This document shows positions 31,010 through 40,145 of a stretch of DNA of 64,000 nucleotides, in pieces. Positions within the stretch are counted from its first letter, which is position 1. Each line of letters begins with the position of its first letter. Made by a program: the position numbers and the translations under genes. This DNA comes from Imperialibacter roseus. GTDB lineage: Bacteria > Bacteroidota > Bacteroidia > Cytophagales > Cyclobacteriaceae. The notes beneath the pieces were generated by a model that worked only from the letters and a program-made list of their open reading frames with translations, ran no database searches and was not told the DNA's origin. The stretch is taken from the NCBI RefSeq assembly GCF_032999765.1, contig NZ_CP136051.1:496001-560000 (forward strand), written 5' to 3'.

Positions 31010-32933
31010 AGGGTTGGGAAAGTTTGATGGTGAAACAGGTGCCGTTGGTGCTATCGACAGACAACGTGCCTTTGATGGAGCGGACAAGTGCTTCGATCAA
31101 TTGCATGCCAAACGACTGCTGGGGATTTTCGAGGCCAACACCATTGTCGGAAATACTGAGAGAAATATGCTCAGCTGCAGCAACAAGAGATACCGAAATC
31201 GCCGAGCCCTTTTTGTCTGGTGCTGGGAACGCATGCTTGAATGCGTTGGTAATGATTTCGTTGCTGATGAGGCCGAGGTTCATGGCCATATCGGGAGGTA
31301 AGGCCACAGGTTCCAATTGCAGGTTGAGCTGGCGATTCCCTTCCGGATCAAACGACCTGCAAACCGACAGAATGAGCTGCTCCAGGTACTCGTTGGCAGA
31401 TACTTCACCCACCTCACCACTTGAATAGAGGTTTTGGTGCACCAGCGACATGGAATGCACCCTCGACTGACTGTCACGAATTGCCTGCTTTGCTGCTTCG
31501 TCTTTCACCATTTTCGATTGGATATTCAAAAGGCTGGAAACGATTTGAAGGTTGTTTTTTACCCGATGGTGAATTTCCTTGAGCACCATTTCTTTTTCCT
31601 GAAGCGTGCGGGAAATGATTTCGTTCTTTACCGAGAGCTGCTCATTGGCCTTTTGCTTGACTCTGTAAAACCGGTAGATAACGAATAGCAATACAAAAGC
31701 CAGCCCAAGTCCGAAGAAGGTTGACATTTGAACAAGTTCTCGGCGCTTGATCTCTGAGTTATATGAGAGGAGTTCCTTTTCTCTGGCAAACTGCAGCGAG
31801 TCTTTCTCGTCTTTGAACTGATAATTTACCTCCATCCGGGTGAGTTGTTCCGTCAGGTCTTCGTTGAGCAGATTGTCTGTCACTGATTTGTTTATTTCGA
31901 GGAAACTCAGCGCCTGATCAATGTTGCCCCTTGACTTATAAAATTCATACAGTGATTTCGAAGCATCTTTTACCTGCACTTTCAAGTCGTTGGCTTCGGC
32001 TACGTCGTAGCTTTCCTTCAACCGTCGTTCGGCCAGAGTATATTGCTTGTTGGCAACACTAATTTTACCAAGAGTCTCCAGACTGGAAGACAGTATCACC
32101 GGGTCGTTGCAGGCGACAGCCTCTGTGTATGCTTCGTCGAGAAATTTGTGCGCCGCTTCGAGTTTGCCGAGCTGATAGTAGGTTTGGCCGAGTCCGTTAG
32201 CAGGATACATTTTCTGGCACTCAAGCTTTAAAGAGTCCATCTTTTGATACGCCCGCAGGTAGTTCTGCAGGGCTTCGTTCAGCTTCCCTGTCTCCAGGTA
32301 TACCAACCCCACATTGCCAAGCGACCGCCCTTGCCCCATGGTGTTGCCCATTTTATTCTCGATCTCCAGGGCACGCTCGTAGTATTGCAGCGACAGGTCG
32401 TAGTTTTTCTGGTAGTAGTAGATGTTACCAATGTTATTGAGTGAGTTGGCGGCGCCTTTTTCGTTGCCAAGCTTCAATTTAAGTTCCAATGACTGCTGGT
32501 AATTTTCGAGGGCTTCGGGGTAGTTGCCCTGCACAGCGTAAATGGAAGCCATATTGTTGAGAAGACCTGCCACACCTGCCGAGTCATTTTGCTCTCGCCT
32601 GAGGAGTAGGCTGGAGGAGTATTGGTTAAGCGCCACGGGAAAATTGCCCCTGATGTGGTTGGCAATGCCGAGGTTATTCAGTGCATCGGCTTTGCCTTTG
32701 GGTTCATTTTCCTTGACAGCCAATTGGAGAGAAGCTTCTGATAGACGAATGGCAGAGTCGGCATTCACATAGCACAGCTCGTAAGCCAGGGCGTTCAGAA
32801 GCCTGATTTTATCGCTATTGCTGGTCGCCATTTTGAGACTGGCCGCCAGGCTATCGAGCAGCGATTCCTGGGCAACGCTCTCTGGAATTGCCCAATGAAT
32901 TAGCATAAAAAGTACTGCAAGTCCTCTTTTCAC
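30987..32933 (-). CDS. TPR sensor histidine kinase (HisKA_2 type)
   Basis: 648 residues. Signal peptide, then about six to eight tetratricopeptide repeats (residues 40-330; e.g. NSLNNIGNIYYYQKNYDLSLQYYERAL in outline), one transmembrane helix near 400 (FFGLGLAFVLLFVIYRFY), a coiled region, and a HisKA_2 dimerisation domain with EIHHRVKNNLQIVSSLL near 450. The HATPase domain has NEIITNAFKHAF and SDNGVGL. A periplasmic TPR sensor with a cytoplasmic kinase is a common Bacteroidota design paired with LytTR regulators. The signal is unknown. Confidence 0.9.
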   Translation of the reverse strand: MKRGLAVLFMLIHWAIPESVAQESLLDSLAASLKMATSNSDKIRLLNALAYELCYVNADSAIRLSEASLQLAVKENEPKGKADALNNLGIANHIRGNFPVALNQYSSSLLLRREQNDSAGVAGLLNNMASIYAVQGNYPEALENYQQSLELKLKLGNEKGAANSLNNIGNIYYYQKNYDLSLQYYERALEIENKMGNTMGQGRSLGNVGLVYLETGKLNEALQNYLRAYQKMDSLKLECQKMYPANGLGQTYYQLGKLEAAHKFLDEAYTEAVACNDPVILSSSLETLGKISVANKQYTLAERRLKESYDVAEANDLKVQVKDASKSLYEFYKSRGNIDQALSFLEINKSVTDNLLNEDLTEQLTRMEVNYQFKDEKDSLQFAREKELLSYNSEIKRRELVQMSTFFGLGLAFVLLFVIYRFYRVKQKANEQLSVKNEIISRTLQEKEMVLKEIHHRVKNNLQIVSSLLNIQSKMVKDEAAKQAIRDSQSRVHSMSLVHQNLYSSGEVGEVSANEYLEQLILSVCRSFDPEGNRQLNLQLEPVALPPDMAMNLGLISNEIITNAFKHAFPAPDKKGSAISVSLVAAAEHISLSISDNGVGLENPQQSFGMQLIEALVRSIKGTLSVDSTNGTCFTIKLSQPYGQTVYS

Positions 32934-33121
32934 GGAGGGAAATATAATGCGTATAGCAGGTATTTTCTAACAAAACAGAGTATTTGAAAAGACAGAAATT
33001 TTCGTTGCCTCCAGGTGGTCGTTCACTCAAAAAAAAGGTCGTTGACTCAATGCTAGCTGGATAATTGATGCCATTGGGCAAGCTTTCGAATCAAGAAGTC
33101 GAAACCGAAAAACTTTTGATC

Positions 33122-34048
33122 ATGAAAACCAGATTAACGCTACTGATTTTTTTCTGCGCTTGCTATTTGGCCAATGCCCAGCTTTCTGCTGATAAATGGC
33201 GGGATAAAATGTTTCCTGATGCAGGTAAGATAAAAGATGAAAATGCCACCAATGCCATATTGTATGGTGATCTTCAGAAAAATAAAACTGTGTCAACCAT
33301 AGACGGAACGGTAAATCAATACCTGCTCTATTTTCCGGTGACTGCTGCCAGCACTAGCGAAACCATGGGCAGCGCTATGACTGGCGGGTCGGTCAATTAT
33401 GCGGTGCGGTTTTATTTCATCACAGAAAATGAGTGTCTGAAAGAGTATGCTTTCTATGACACGAATACTGACATTGAGGGCGATATGTCCGACGTAGCCA
33501 AAAAGCAAGGGTACATAGAAGAGGAAATAGACGGGGACTACCTGAACGGAAGAATCAGTGATAGGCTGGACGACTGCAGTTGGCCGGAGGGAACCCACCA
33601 GGTGCAGGCACGGCTGGAAACCGGCGGAAAAAAGGGTGCGGGCATCATCGTATCGCAGGCTACTTTCCCTATTTCGAGCGCAAAGGGTAGTGGACTATAC
33701 GATGGCTATAGAGAGCAAATCGTTCGCAAATGGACCAGCGGTGATGCATCAAACACGGTCGACGATGAGGCTCTGCTCGCCACTATCGAAAAACACCTGG
33801 AGAAGAGCTGGGGCTATGATGTCACCACTGTCAACCTCACGTATTTGAAGTACGAAAGCCCCAAGAGCTTTCGATTTGAAGGCATGTTTGCCGGCAAGGA
33901 TCCAAAAGAGGGCACTTGCATGATGGGTGATCTTTTTGGTACAGGCGGTGTATCGTCCAACGGTGCCTACTTCATTAATGCGGGCAACAATTCCATGGGA
34001 TTCAGCCCGTTTGACTGCGACATTGCCGCAGAAGTAAAAAACCGATAA
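33122..34048 (+). CDS. Secreted protein of unknown function
   Basis: 308 residues from ATG 33122, which starts a signal peptide (MKTRLTLLIFFCACYLANAQ). An upstream in-frame start at 33065 would add 19 unlikely residues. The mature part has no motif I recognise. It contains several cysteines (NECLKE, DDCSWP, GTCMMG, PFDCDI) that may pair in the periplasm. Divergent from the kinase gene and ended by a strong terminator. Confidence 0.65.
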   Translation: MKTRLTLLIFFCACYLANAQLSADKWRDKMFPDAGKIKDENATNAILYGDLQKNKTVSTIDGTVNQYLLYFPVTAASTSETMGSAMTGGSVNYAVRFYFITENECLKEYAFYDTNTDIEGDMSDVAKKQGYIEEEIDGDYLNGRISDRLDDCSWPEGTHQVQARLETGGKKGAGIIVSQATFPISSAKGSGLYDGYREQIVRKWTSGDASNTVDDEALLATIEKHLEKSWGYDVTTVNLTYLKYESPKSFRFEGMFAGKDPKEGTCMMGDLFGTGGVSSNGAYFINAGNNSMGFSPFDCDIAAEVKNR

Positions 34049-34093
34049 GGGCAAACCATCGACCTTATTTATCTGGCTGCTTAATCTGTGGGG

Positions 34094-34119
34094 CCCCTTT
34101 CTGGAAAGAAAGGGGTTTT
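34094..34119 (+). terminator. Intrinsic terminator
   Basis: cccctttc (34094-34101) and gaaagggg (34108-34115) with a 6-base loop, followed by TTTT. It ends the plus-strand gene at 34048 and lies 4 bp from the stop of the convergent SGNH gene. Confidence 0.85.
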
Positions 34120-34122
34120 CTA

Positions 34123-35925
34123 TTACTTACTCATCAATGGCTTTAACAACTCTCTCATCTTCACATACCCAGCAGCATTAGGGTGCAGACCATCTGAGAA
34201 AAGGCTTTCGTCAATCTTGTTGTCTTTGTTTAAGAAGATGGCACCCAGGTCAGCGTATTTTACCTGCTGAGTACTTGAAAGCCTGGCCATTTCCTGGTTT
34301 AGATTCGCCACTCGCTGTTCGTTATTTCTTCGTGGTAAAAGCCCCATTAACGTAACTTCCGCTTTCGGCTGGCGGATTTTGATGGCGTCGAGCAACAGGC
34401 TCAGCCCCTCCAGAATTTCGTCGTCCGTATTCAAGTGCAGGTTATTAGTGCCTATCATGATGAAGATTTTTTTGGTTTCGAAACCATCCAGTTCACCATG
34501 GTATACCCGCCAGAGGACGTTTTCCACTCTGTCCCAGCCATAGGCCAGGTTGCGCATGCCTGCAGGTGTGAACAGCGTTTTCCACGATTCTTCTTCTACC
34601 ACTCTTTTGGTTCGGGGAAGTCCACCCCAAAAGTGGATGATGGAGTTGGCCAGGAATACCATACTAGGTGGCGCAGCGGCGTTCATTTGCAAAATTTCGT
34701 TGTGGCGCTCTTCCCAGTCGTAGTTGTTAGGCTCTCGGTATTGTGTGACTGGTTTGGTAGTGGAGGCGACTCCCACCGGTTCATTCAAAATGGCCCTCAA
34801 GCTTTTTTCGTAGCCCTGCGCATAGTGAAGCATGCCGAGGTCTGTCGGGTGGGTGCCATCTACCGTATCGTCCAGTCCCAGGCCAATCTCCTCTTTTGTC
34901 AGGTAGAAGAGCCCGCTTACTCCTTCTTTTTTTAACTGATAAAATGCCTCCTGTTGAACACGGTTGGCCGTGGTGTATTGCCACTTTCTATCGTCGTTGA
35001 CAAGAGCGTCTGTATAGCCAGCGTTATCCACCAGCAAAATTGGTGTAGTGAGATGCTTTGCCCTCAAAGCACGAACTGACGTTAGCACCCGATCCTTTAG
35101 CCCCTGTTCTCCGTTGATGCCGAGCCTTTCCCACGTGCCTGGAATCAGGTTGGGCAGGCAGTCGAGCACAAACACTTGGGCGTCGATCTCATTGACAAAA
35201 TCTACGACGGAGCTGTCGAGGCGGCCATTGCCACTGAAAGCCAGGTTGATCAGTGGCCTATCCATTTTTCTTCCCAATATCGATGTCCATGCCATGCCGG
35301 GCCGGGAAGCGCAGGCACCGTGAGCAATGGACGTGCCGTACACGACGATAGGCTTTTCTTTTCGAACAGGCAGAGGCTTGAAATGAGCACTGGTTTCCAC
35401 GCCCACTTCCAGCCAGGAAACCGAATTGTAAAGCGGCAAATATAGGCGGTATTCTCGGCCCAATTCGTGGAATTGGTCGTTGGGCCTCAGCCCTTCGTAG
35501 CGGTAGGTAATGGTATCACCAAAGTTTCGTTTGGCAGCGCACCAGATTTCCCGTCCCTCATTAGTAATGGCGTAGAGGTCGACACCACTTACGCCCGTGG
35601 CGGGCATGTGATCCATGCCGTAGTTGTTGCCTTCTCCCTTCGGTTTCGAAATGTAGCGAACAACAATCTGCGAAGAATTAGAACGAAACCGCATCATCAG
35701 GCCAGCTGAATGTTGAGAAAGATTCCAAACTGCTGGTGGAACCTTGCCTTCCGCCCTGGCAGGTAGCCTGTCGTAAGGAGCTTTCGTTTCGCCTGCCCAG
35801 GCTTGTCCTTCTATCACGGGAAAATCGTGTTGGGCCGGGTTCCACCATTTGAGCGTCGGGGTTTCTTGTGAGACGGCGCTGAAGGTAACAAGGCAAACGA
35901 CGATGGCGAGTAGGTGTTTTTTCAT
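34123..35925 (-). CDS. Secreted protein with two tandem SGNH/GDSL hydrolase domains
   Basis: 600 residues with signal peptide. A beta-sandwich-like N-terminal module (about 25-175) is followed by SGNH domain 1 (VVYGTSIAHGACASRPGMAW, FSGNGRLD, and GTHPTDLGML as the Asp-His block) and SGNH domain 2 from about 405 (MVFLANSIIHFWGG, MIGTNNLHLN, FSDGLHPNAAGY). In domain 2 the block I glycine-aspartate is changed (ANSI for GDSI) but the serine stays. The likely reaction is removal of acetyl or other acyl groups from polysaccharide. Two SGNH modules in one chain could attack two positions. Confidence 0.85.
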   Translation of the reverse strand: MKKHLLAIVVCLVTFSAVSQETPTLKWWNPAQHDFPVIEGQAWAGETKAPYDRLPARAEGKVPPAVWNLSQHSAGLMMRFRSNSSQIVVRYISKPKGEGNNYGMDHMPATGVSGVDLYAITNEGREIWCAAKRNFGDTITYRYEGLRPNDQFHELGREYRLYLPLYNSVSWLEVGVETSAHFKPLPVRKEKPIVVYGTSIAHGACASRPGMAWTSILGRKMDRPLINLAFSGNGRLDSSVVDFVNEIDAQVFVLDCLPNLIPGTWERLGINGEQGLKDRVLTSVRALRAKHLTTPILLVDNAGYTDALVNDDRKWQYTTANRVQQEAFYQLKKEGVSGLFYLTKEEIGLGLDDTVDGTHPTDLGMLHYAQGYEKSLRAILNEPVGVASTTKPVTQYREPNNYDWEERHNEILQMNAAAPPSMVFLANSIIHFWGGLPRTKRVVEEESWKTLFTPAGMRNLAYGWDRVENVLWRVYHGELDGFETKKIFIMIGTNNLHLNTDDEILEGLSLLLDAIKIRQPKAEVTLMGLLPRRNNEQRVANLNQEMARLSSTQQVKYADLGAIFLNKDNKIDESLFSDGLHPNAAGYVKMRELLKPLMSK

Positions 35926-36080
35926 GAGGTGTTGAAAATAGAATAACGAAAGCCTTTTTTTGCTAAAAAGGGAAATTCAATCTAATAGATTTTACTTAAA
36001 AAGCCTTTCGAAAAACTATTAGGTGGTTTTATTCCTGCTCTGGAAAGGGTTGTATAGTTTCGTCTCTGGAAAATAACAAA

Positions 36081-36119
36081 AAGACCGGCCCGGTGAGTTT
36101 GAAGCTACCGGCCGGTCTT
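36081..36119 (-). terminator. Intrinsic terminator after the VWA gene
   Basis: aagaccgg (36081-36088) pairs with ccggtctt (36112-36119), extended inward by ccggt/accgg with one bulge. A U-run follows on the minus strand. It lies 5 bp beyond the stop of the VWA gene. Confidence 0.85.
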
Positions 36120-36124
36120 CTTTT

Positions 36125-37957
36125 TTAGTTATCTAAAGGGGTGTCAAGCAAACTGGCAGTTTCCACCAGCCTGATCATCTCAGCACGATAGCCCTTTGGG
36201 TCGTCGCCTCGAGCATTGATGGCAAGTTCGTAGGTCGATTCCCACGTAGCTGAACCTTTTTTGTCAGAATCCCTTAAAAGCATGCCAAACTGAGCTACCG
36301 AGGCTGAAAACCGGAAATTGGCGCTTGTAGCTTCCAGTGCCACCGGCTCATCTTTTACCACGAATTCCACCAGTTGGCTTCTGAACCCATCGGGCTTTTT
36401 GTACCTGAGTTTTAAAGTTACCAGGTCGTTACTTATCAACGCCACCTCTGATGGCTGTGAGTTCTGGTACTTCAACCCTGAAGCAGTGCCTTTCTTTCCG
36501 GCTGGTACAATTTCGTAGAGGGCAGTAACTGTGTGGCCAGCACCAATTTCCCCTGCATCCTTTTTGTCATTATCGAAGTCTTCATCGTCCAGAATTCTGT
36601 TTTCGTAGCCGATGAGGCGGTACTCCGCCACATGAACCGGGTTAAACTCCAATTGGAATTTTACGTCTTTGGCGATAGTGAAGAAGGTACCTCCAAACTC
36701 ACTCACAAGTACCTTTTGGGCCTCGAGCAGATTGTCGATGTAGGAGTAGTTGCCATTTCCTTTGTCGGCGATGATCTCCATTTTGTCATCTTTGATATTC
36801 CCTCTACCAAAGCCTAATACTGAAATGGAGATACCCCTTTTTCTTTCTTCTTCGATCAGCTGTTCCATTTCATCATTGCTTTGTAAGCCAACGTTAAAAT
36901 CTCCGTCCGTTGCAAGTACAATCCTGTTGTTACCTTCTTCAATAAAATTCCTTGCGGCCACTTTGTATGCCAACTTCAATCCCTCGCCACCAGCAGTCGA
37001 TCCGCCAGCAGATAACTTGTCCAGCGCCGCAAGAATGACATCCTTTCGGTCGCCATCGGTCGACGGTAAAACCAGGCCTGAACTTCCGGCGTACACAACC
37101 ATTGCGACCCGGTCAACCGGTCTTAAATGCTGAACCAAGAGCCTTAGTGATGATTTCAGAAGGGGGAGTTTGTCAGGATCGGACATCGACCCCGAAACAT
37201 CGATGAGGAAGACGATGTTGGAGGGAGGCAGTTGATCCATTTCAATTTTTCTGCCCTGTAACCCAATATGCAGGAGCAGGCTCTTCTTGTTCCAGGGGGA
37301 CGACGATAGCTCATAGTTCACACTAAAAGGTGTTTCTCCTTCGGGCTGAGCGTAATCGTAGTCAAAGTAATTGATCATTTCTTCGATCCTGACAGCATCT
37401 TTTGGAGGCAGCGAGCCACTTTCTATATACCGACGCATATTGCTGTAGGAAGCGCCGTCCACATCAACTGAGAAGGTAGACAGAGGTTTTTTGGTTACCT
37501 TTTGAAAGCCGGACTCTTCAATTTTGGCATAGCTTTCCTGGGAAACAGGCTGGTATTGCTGTTTTTTCCGGCCTCTTGTTACAACGGAAACACCGGCTAC
37601 TCGGCCCTGGAGTTGTGACGCCAGCCCAGTTACGACTACTTCCTGCAATTGCTGAACATCTGCTGACAGGGTCACGTCGACTACAGTTCTCTTGCCGACA
37701 TCAACCTCCTGGGTGACGTAGCCAAGGAATGAAAATACAATGATGTTCTTATCTGCTGGATCCAGCTCAATTTGGTAGTGGCCGTTTACGTCGGAAGCTG
37801 TGCCCAGGGTTGATCCCTTTTTTACAATATTTACGCCCGGGATAGGTGAACCATCGCCCTGGTCGGTGATCCTACCCGATACAATTTGCCCAAAGGCAGT
37901 TGCTTCAGCTATTGATACAAACTGGCTGAGCAGCATGAGGTGTAGAAGTTTTTTCAT
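36125..37957 (-). CDS. VWA-domain protein, YfbK-like, with carboxypeptidase-regulatory-like N-terminus
   Basis: 610 residues. Signal peptide, then a carboxypeptidase-regulatory-like domain (about 27-105, VSGRITDQGDGSPIPGVNIVKKG), a VWA_N region (RIEEMINYFDYDY), a VWA domain with the metal-site motif FLIDVSGSMSD near 257-267 and ATDGDFNVG, and a C-terminal DUF3520 region. The YfbK group is anchored at the envelope, function unclear. The regulatory-like domain is a Bacteroidota addition. Probably periplasmic or surface-attached and involved in metal-dependent protein binding. Confidence 0.88.
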   Translation of the reverse strand: MKKLLHLMLLSQFVSIAEATAFGQIVSGRITDQGDGSPIPGVNIVKKGSTLGTASDVNGHYQIELDPADKNIIVFSFLGYVTQEVDVGKRTVVDVTLSADVQQLQEVVVTGLASQLQGRVAGVSVVTRGRKKQQYQPVSQESYAKIEESGFQKVTKKPLSTFSVDVDGASYSNMRRYIESGSLPPKDAVRIEEMINYFDYDYAQPEGETPFSVNYELSSSPWNKKSLLLHIGLQGRKIEMDQLPPSNIVFLIDVSGSMSDPDKLPLLKSSLRLLVQHLRPVDRVAMVVYAGSSGLVLPSTDGDRKDVILAALDKLSAGGSTAGGEGLKLAYKVAARNFIEEGNNRIVLATDGDFNVGLQSNDEMEQLIEEERKRGISISVLGFGRGNIKDDKMEIIADKGNGNYSYIDNLLEAQKVLVSEFGGTFFTIAKDVKFQLEFNPVHVAEYRLIGYENRILDDEDFDNDKKDAGEIGAGHTVTALYEIVPAGKKGTASGLKYQNSQPSEVALISNDLVTLKLRYKKPDGFRSQLVEFVVKDEPVALEATSANFRFSASVAQFGMLLRDSDKKGSATWESTYELAINARGDDPKGYRAEMIRLVETASLLDTPLDN

Positions 37958-38156
37958 AACGGTATGTTTACGGTTTATAATGTTACTTATGTAGTTGGTA
38001 ACATTTTAGAACCGATCAACCTGTATTTTTACCGCTCATTCATCTCGTTAATTATTGAGTTTAAACTGAGTGATACTTGTAACCGTCAGACAGACAAAGC
38101 TTTCCCACCAAAGCCATGGCGGGTACGAAATATAGAGGTGGTGTAAGTGAGGGCCG

Positions 38157-39041
38157 TTAATGAGTTTCCTCGGGCGTCACCACAAACCCTCTTTCTCTCA
38201 GCTGACTGATCAATCCGCATTCAAACTGTAGATGACTTAGGCCGACAGCGACAAAACAGCTTGAGGACTGGAGATCACCAGCGATTTTTTCTATCCATCG
38301 AGCGTTGCGTTCGGTCAGCATGAGGCTGTTACGGCAGGGCTCCGTTAGCCGGTAATCAAAGGCCATTTCCCGGTACATGCTGGTGGCTTCGCAGCTTTGG
38401 GTATCACCTCCGCTCTTTATCAATTGGATAAGCCGGGACAGACGTTTTTTATGCACTTTTGGTGGCATGCCTTCAATGTCTTTCCTGATTAACTCCAGTT
38501 GCTCTTCGGCCGTTTCCAGGCCAATCACCCGCTTGCCTGCCTGCTTGGCAAGAAAGCCGATAATTTCGTCGATTGAGAGATTGGGATCGGCGGCGGATCT
38601 TGTGTTGCAGGTGTTAATGGTGTATTCTCTGTTGAGAGCTGCGTGCAGTTCCTCAGGCCGCAGCTTTTCAAAGTTGGCGGGGCTGTGTTGCAGGCGCTCT
38701 CGTAAGTAGGCCAGGTCAGTTTTTGTCAGGTATTTTGGCCATTGAGTGTCAGCCGTGCGGGTGTTCACAATGTCGTTGGCTGTGTGCCCGGGTGCGGGGT
38801 CTGATTCTGTAATCACGATCTCCGCTGCCATGAGTTTGTCCTTCGCAGTTTTCAGTGTATCAAAGAAAGACTTGCTAAAGGCGTGGTGAGTACCAAAGAG
38901 GTAGGATTCAGTTGTGCCATCGGGTGAAACTACCCGGAATAAAAGTGTGCCGGGTACCTCACCCTGGTGGTTGCTGGCAGCAAGCCTTCCAGCGATAAAG
39001 CCGAGGAATATTGCAAGAAGAATAGATGCAAATTTTTTCAT
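38157..39041 (-). CDS. TraB/GumN family protein
   Basis: 294 residues with an N-terminal signal or anchor segment. GTLLFRVVSPDGTTESYLFGTHHAFSKSF matches the FGTxH start of TraB/GumN domains, and CFVAVGLSHLQFECGLISQLRERGFVV matches the closing block. Intermediate RVIGLETAEEQ also fits. The family contains metal-dependent peptidase-like proteins (TIKI relatives). Function in bacteria is uncertain. Periplasmic by its signal. Confidence 0.85.
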   Translation of the reverse strand: MKKFASILLAIFLGFIAGRLAASNHQGEVPGTLLFRVVSPDGTTESYLFGTHHAFSKSFFDTLKTAKDKLMAAEIVITESDPAPGHTANDIVNTRTADTQWPKYLTKTDLAYLRERLQHSPANFEKLRPEELHAALNREYTINTCNTRSAADPNLSIDEIIGFLAKQAGKRVIGLETAEEQLELIRKDIEGMPPKVHKKRLSRLIQLIKSGGDTQSCEATSMYREMAFDYRLTEPCRNSLMLTERNARWIEKIAGDLQSSSCFVAVGLSHLQFECGLISQLRERGFVVTPEETH

Positions 39042-39178
39042 CAGTCAGTGTTGTATCTACTTAGATATCCTTGAGTATGCCTTGGTGAAATAGAGGAAGC
39101 CAGCTATGATTTTAATTGCCAAAATTGCGAGGTTACAACACAGCAGGATAGTAAAAACTGGACAAAAGATGTTTAGCT

Positions 39179-40006
39179 TCAGTTTCTTGTGAAAATGGGC
39201 ATCTGCAATTCCCTTGGAGCTTTTAGGTACTCTCCTGGTGTTAGGCGTGTGAACTTCTTCATTTCTTTGATAAAGTGCATCTGGTCATAAAAGCCATTGT
39301 CGTGGGCAATGCTTGTCAGGTTGACCTGGCTGGCTTTGTTGGTGGCTTTCAGTGTATGAAACAACCTAATCAGCTGCCCGCACTGCTTGGGTGACACACC
39401 CAGGTTTTGCAGGAATTTTCTCTCAAAAGTTTTTATGGTGACGCCAGTTTCTTCAGCCAGATCGAGTATGCGGTGAGCGCCCCTGCCGTCCACAATGCGG
39501 TTAATCAGGTAGTCGAAGGTAGCGTCAGCCTGCCGATTGAGCGTCAGCAATCTTTTCAAAAAGTAGGTTTCAATATGCCTAACCCTATCCAGCAGGCAGT
39601 GGGTTTCAAAGAGCTGGCTCTCCAACTCCAGTATATCTTTTCCAAAAAGGTCTTCAATAGGAATTGACTGATTGATGGTTTCCTGAAGGCGTGGTTTGAT
39701 AAATGGGTAAAGTCCGTGGGGCTTGAAACGAACAGAAAGGTTCATTTCTCCGTCAACTTTTACATCCTGTGCAATGGTTTTCAATCCTGAGAGGTGACTT
39801 CCCAAAACCTCTACTTTTCCCAGCCCATCTTTTATTTTTCTTTCCAGCGTACCGGAGGTAAAGATTAGCTCCACTGTATTGTCAGGTACCACGAGGTAGG
39901 TTCGCCCCTTGTTTTCTGGCCGCTGTGTGTAGCTTTCTGTCCACACACAGTCGATATACCGACTAAGCACGCTGTTCAGCTTAAACTCCTGGTACTCATA
40001 AATCAT
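39179..40006 (-). CDS. AraC family transcriptional regulator
   Basis: 275 residues from ATG 40006, where a conserved-looking start (MIYEYQEFKLNSVLSRYIDCVW) begins; a frame start at 40090 is longer without support. The N-terminal sensing domain resembles DUF6597. The C-terminal AraC domain has two helix-turn-helices: DLAEETGVTIKTFERKFLQNLGVSPKQ and LTSIAHDNGFYDQMHFIKEMKKFTRLTPGEYL in outline. Target genes are not evident, though the esterase gene begins on the same strand upstream. The ligand is unknown. Confidence 0.9.
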   Translation of the reverse strand: MIYEYQEFKLNSVLSRYIDCVWTESYTQRPENKGRTYLVVPDNTVELIFTSGTLERKIKDGLGKVEVLGSHLSGLKTIAQDVKVDGEMNLSVRFKPHGLYPFIKPRLQETINQSIPIEDLFGKDILELESQLFETHCLLDRVRHIETYFLKRLLTLNRQADATFDYLINRIVDGRGAHRILDLAEETGVTIKTFERKFLQNLGVSPKQCGQLIRLFHTLKATNKASQVNLTSIAHDNGFYDQMHFIKEMKKFTRLTPGEYLKAPRELQMPIFTRN

Positions 40007-40145
40007 ACTGATGCTCTTATGACCGCATGGAATGAGTATACTTTGGCGGGTAGAATTTGTTGCAAAACTGTGGTGAGTGGTTGAGGACACCCTCCCTGGT
40101 CACAAGCAATATCAAATCAGGCCTACTCTTTGGTTGCAGCCTGAG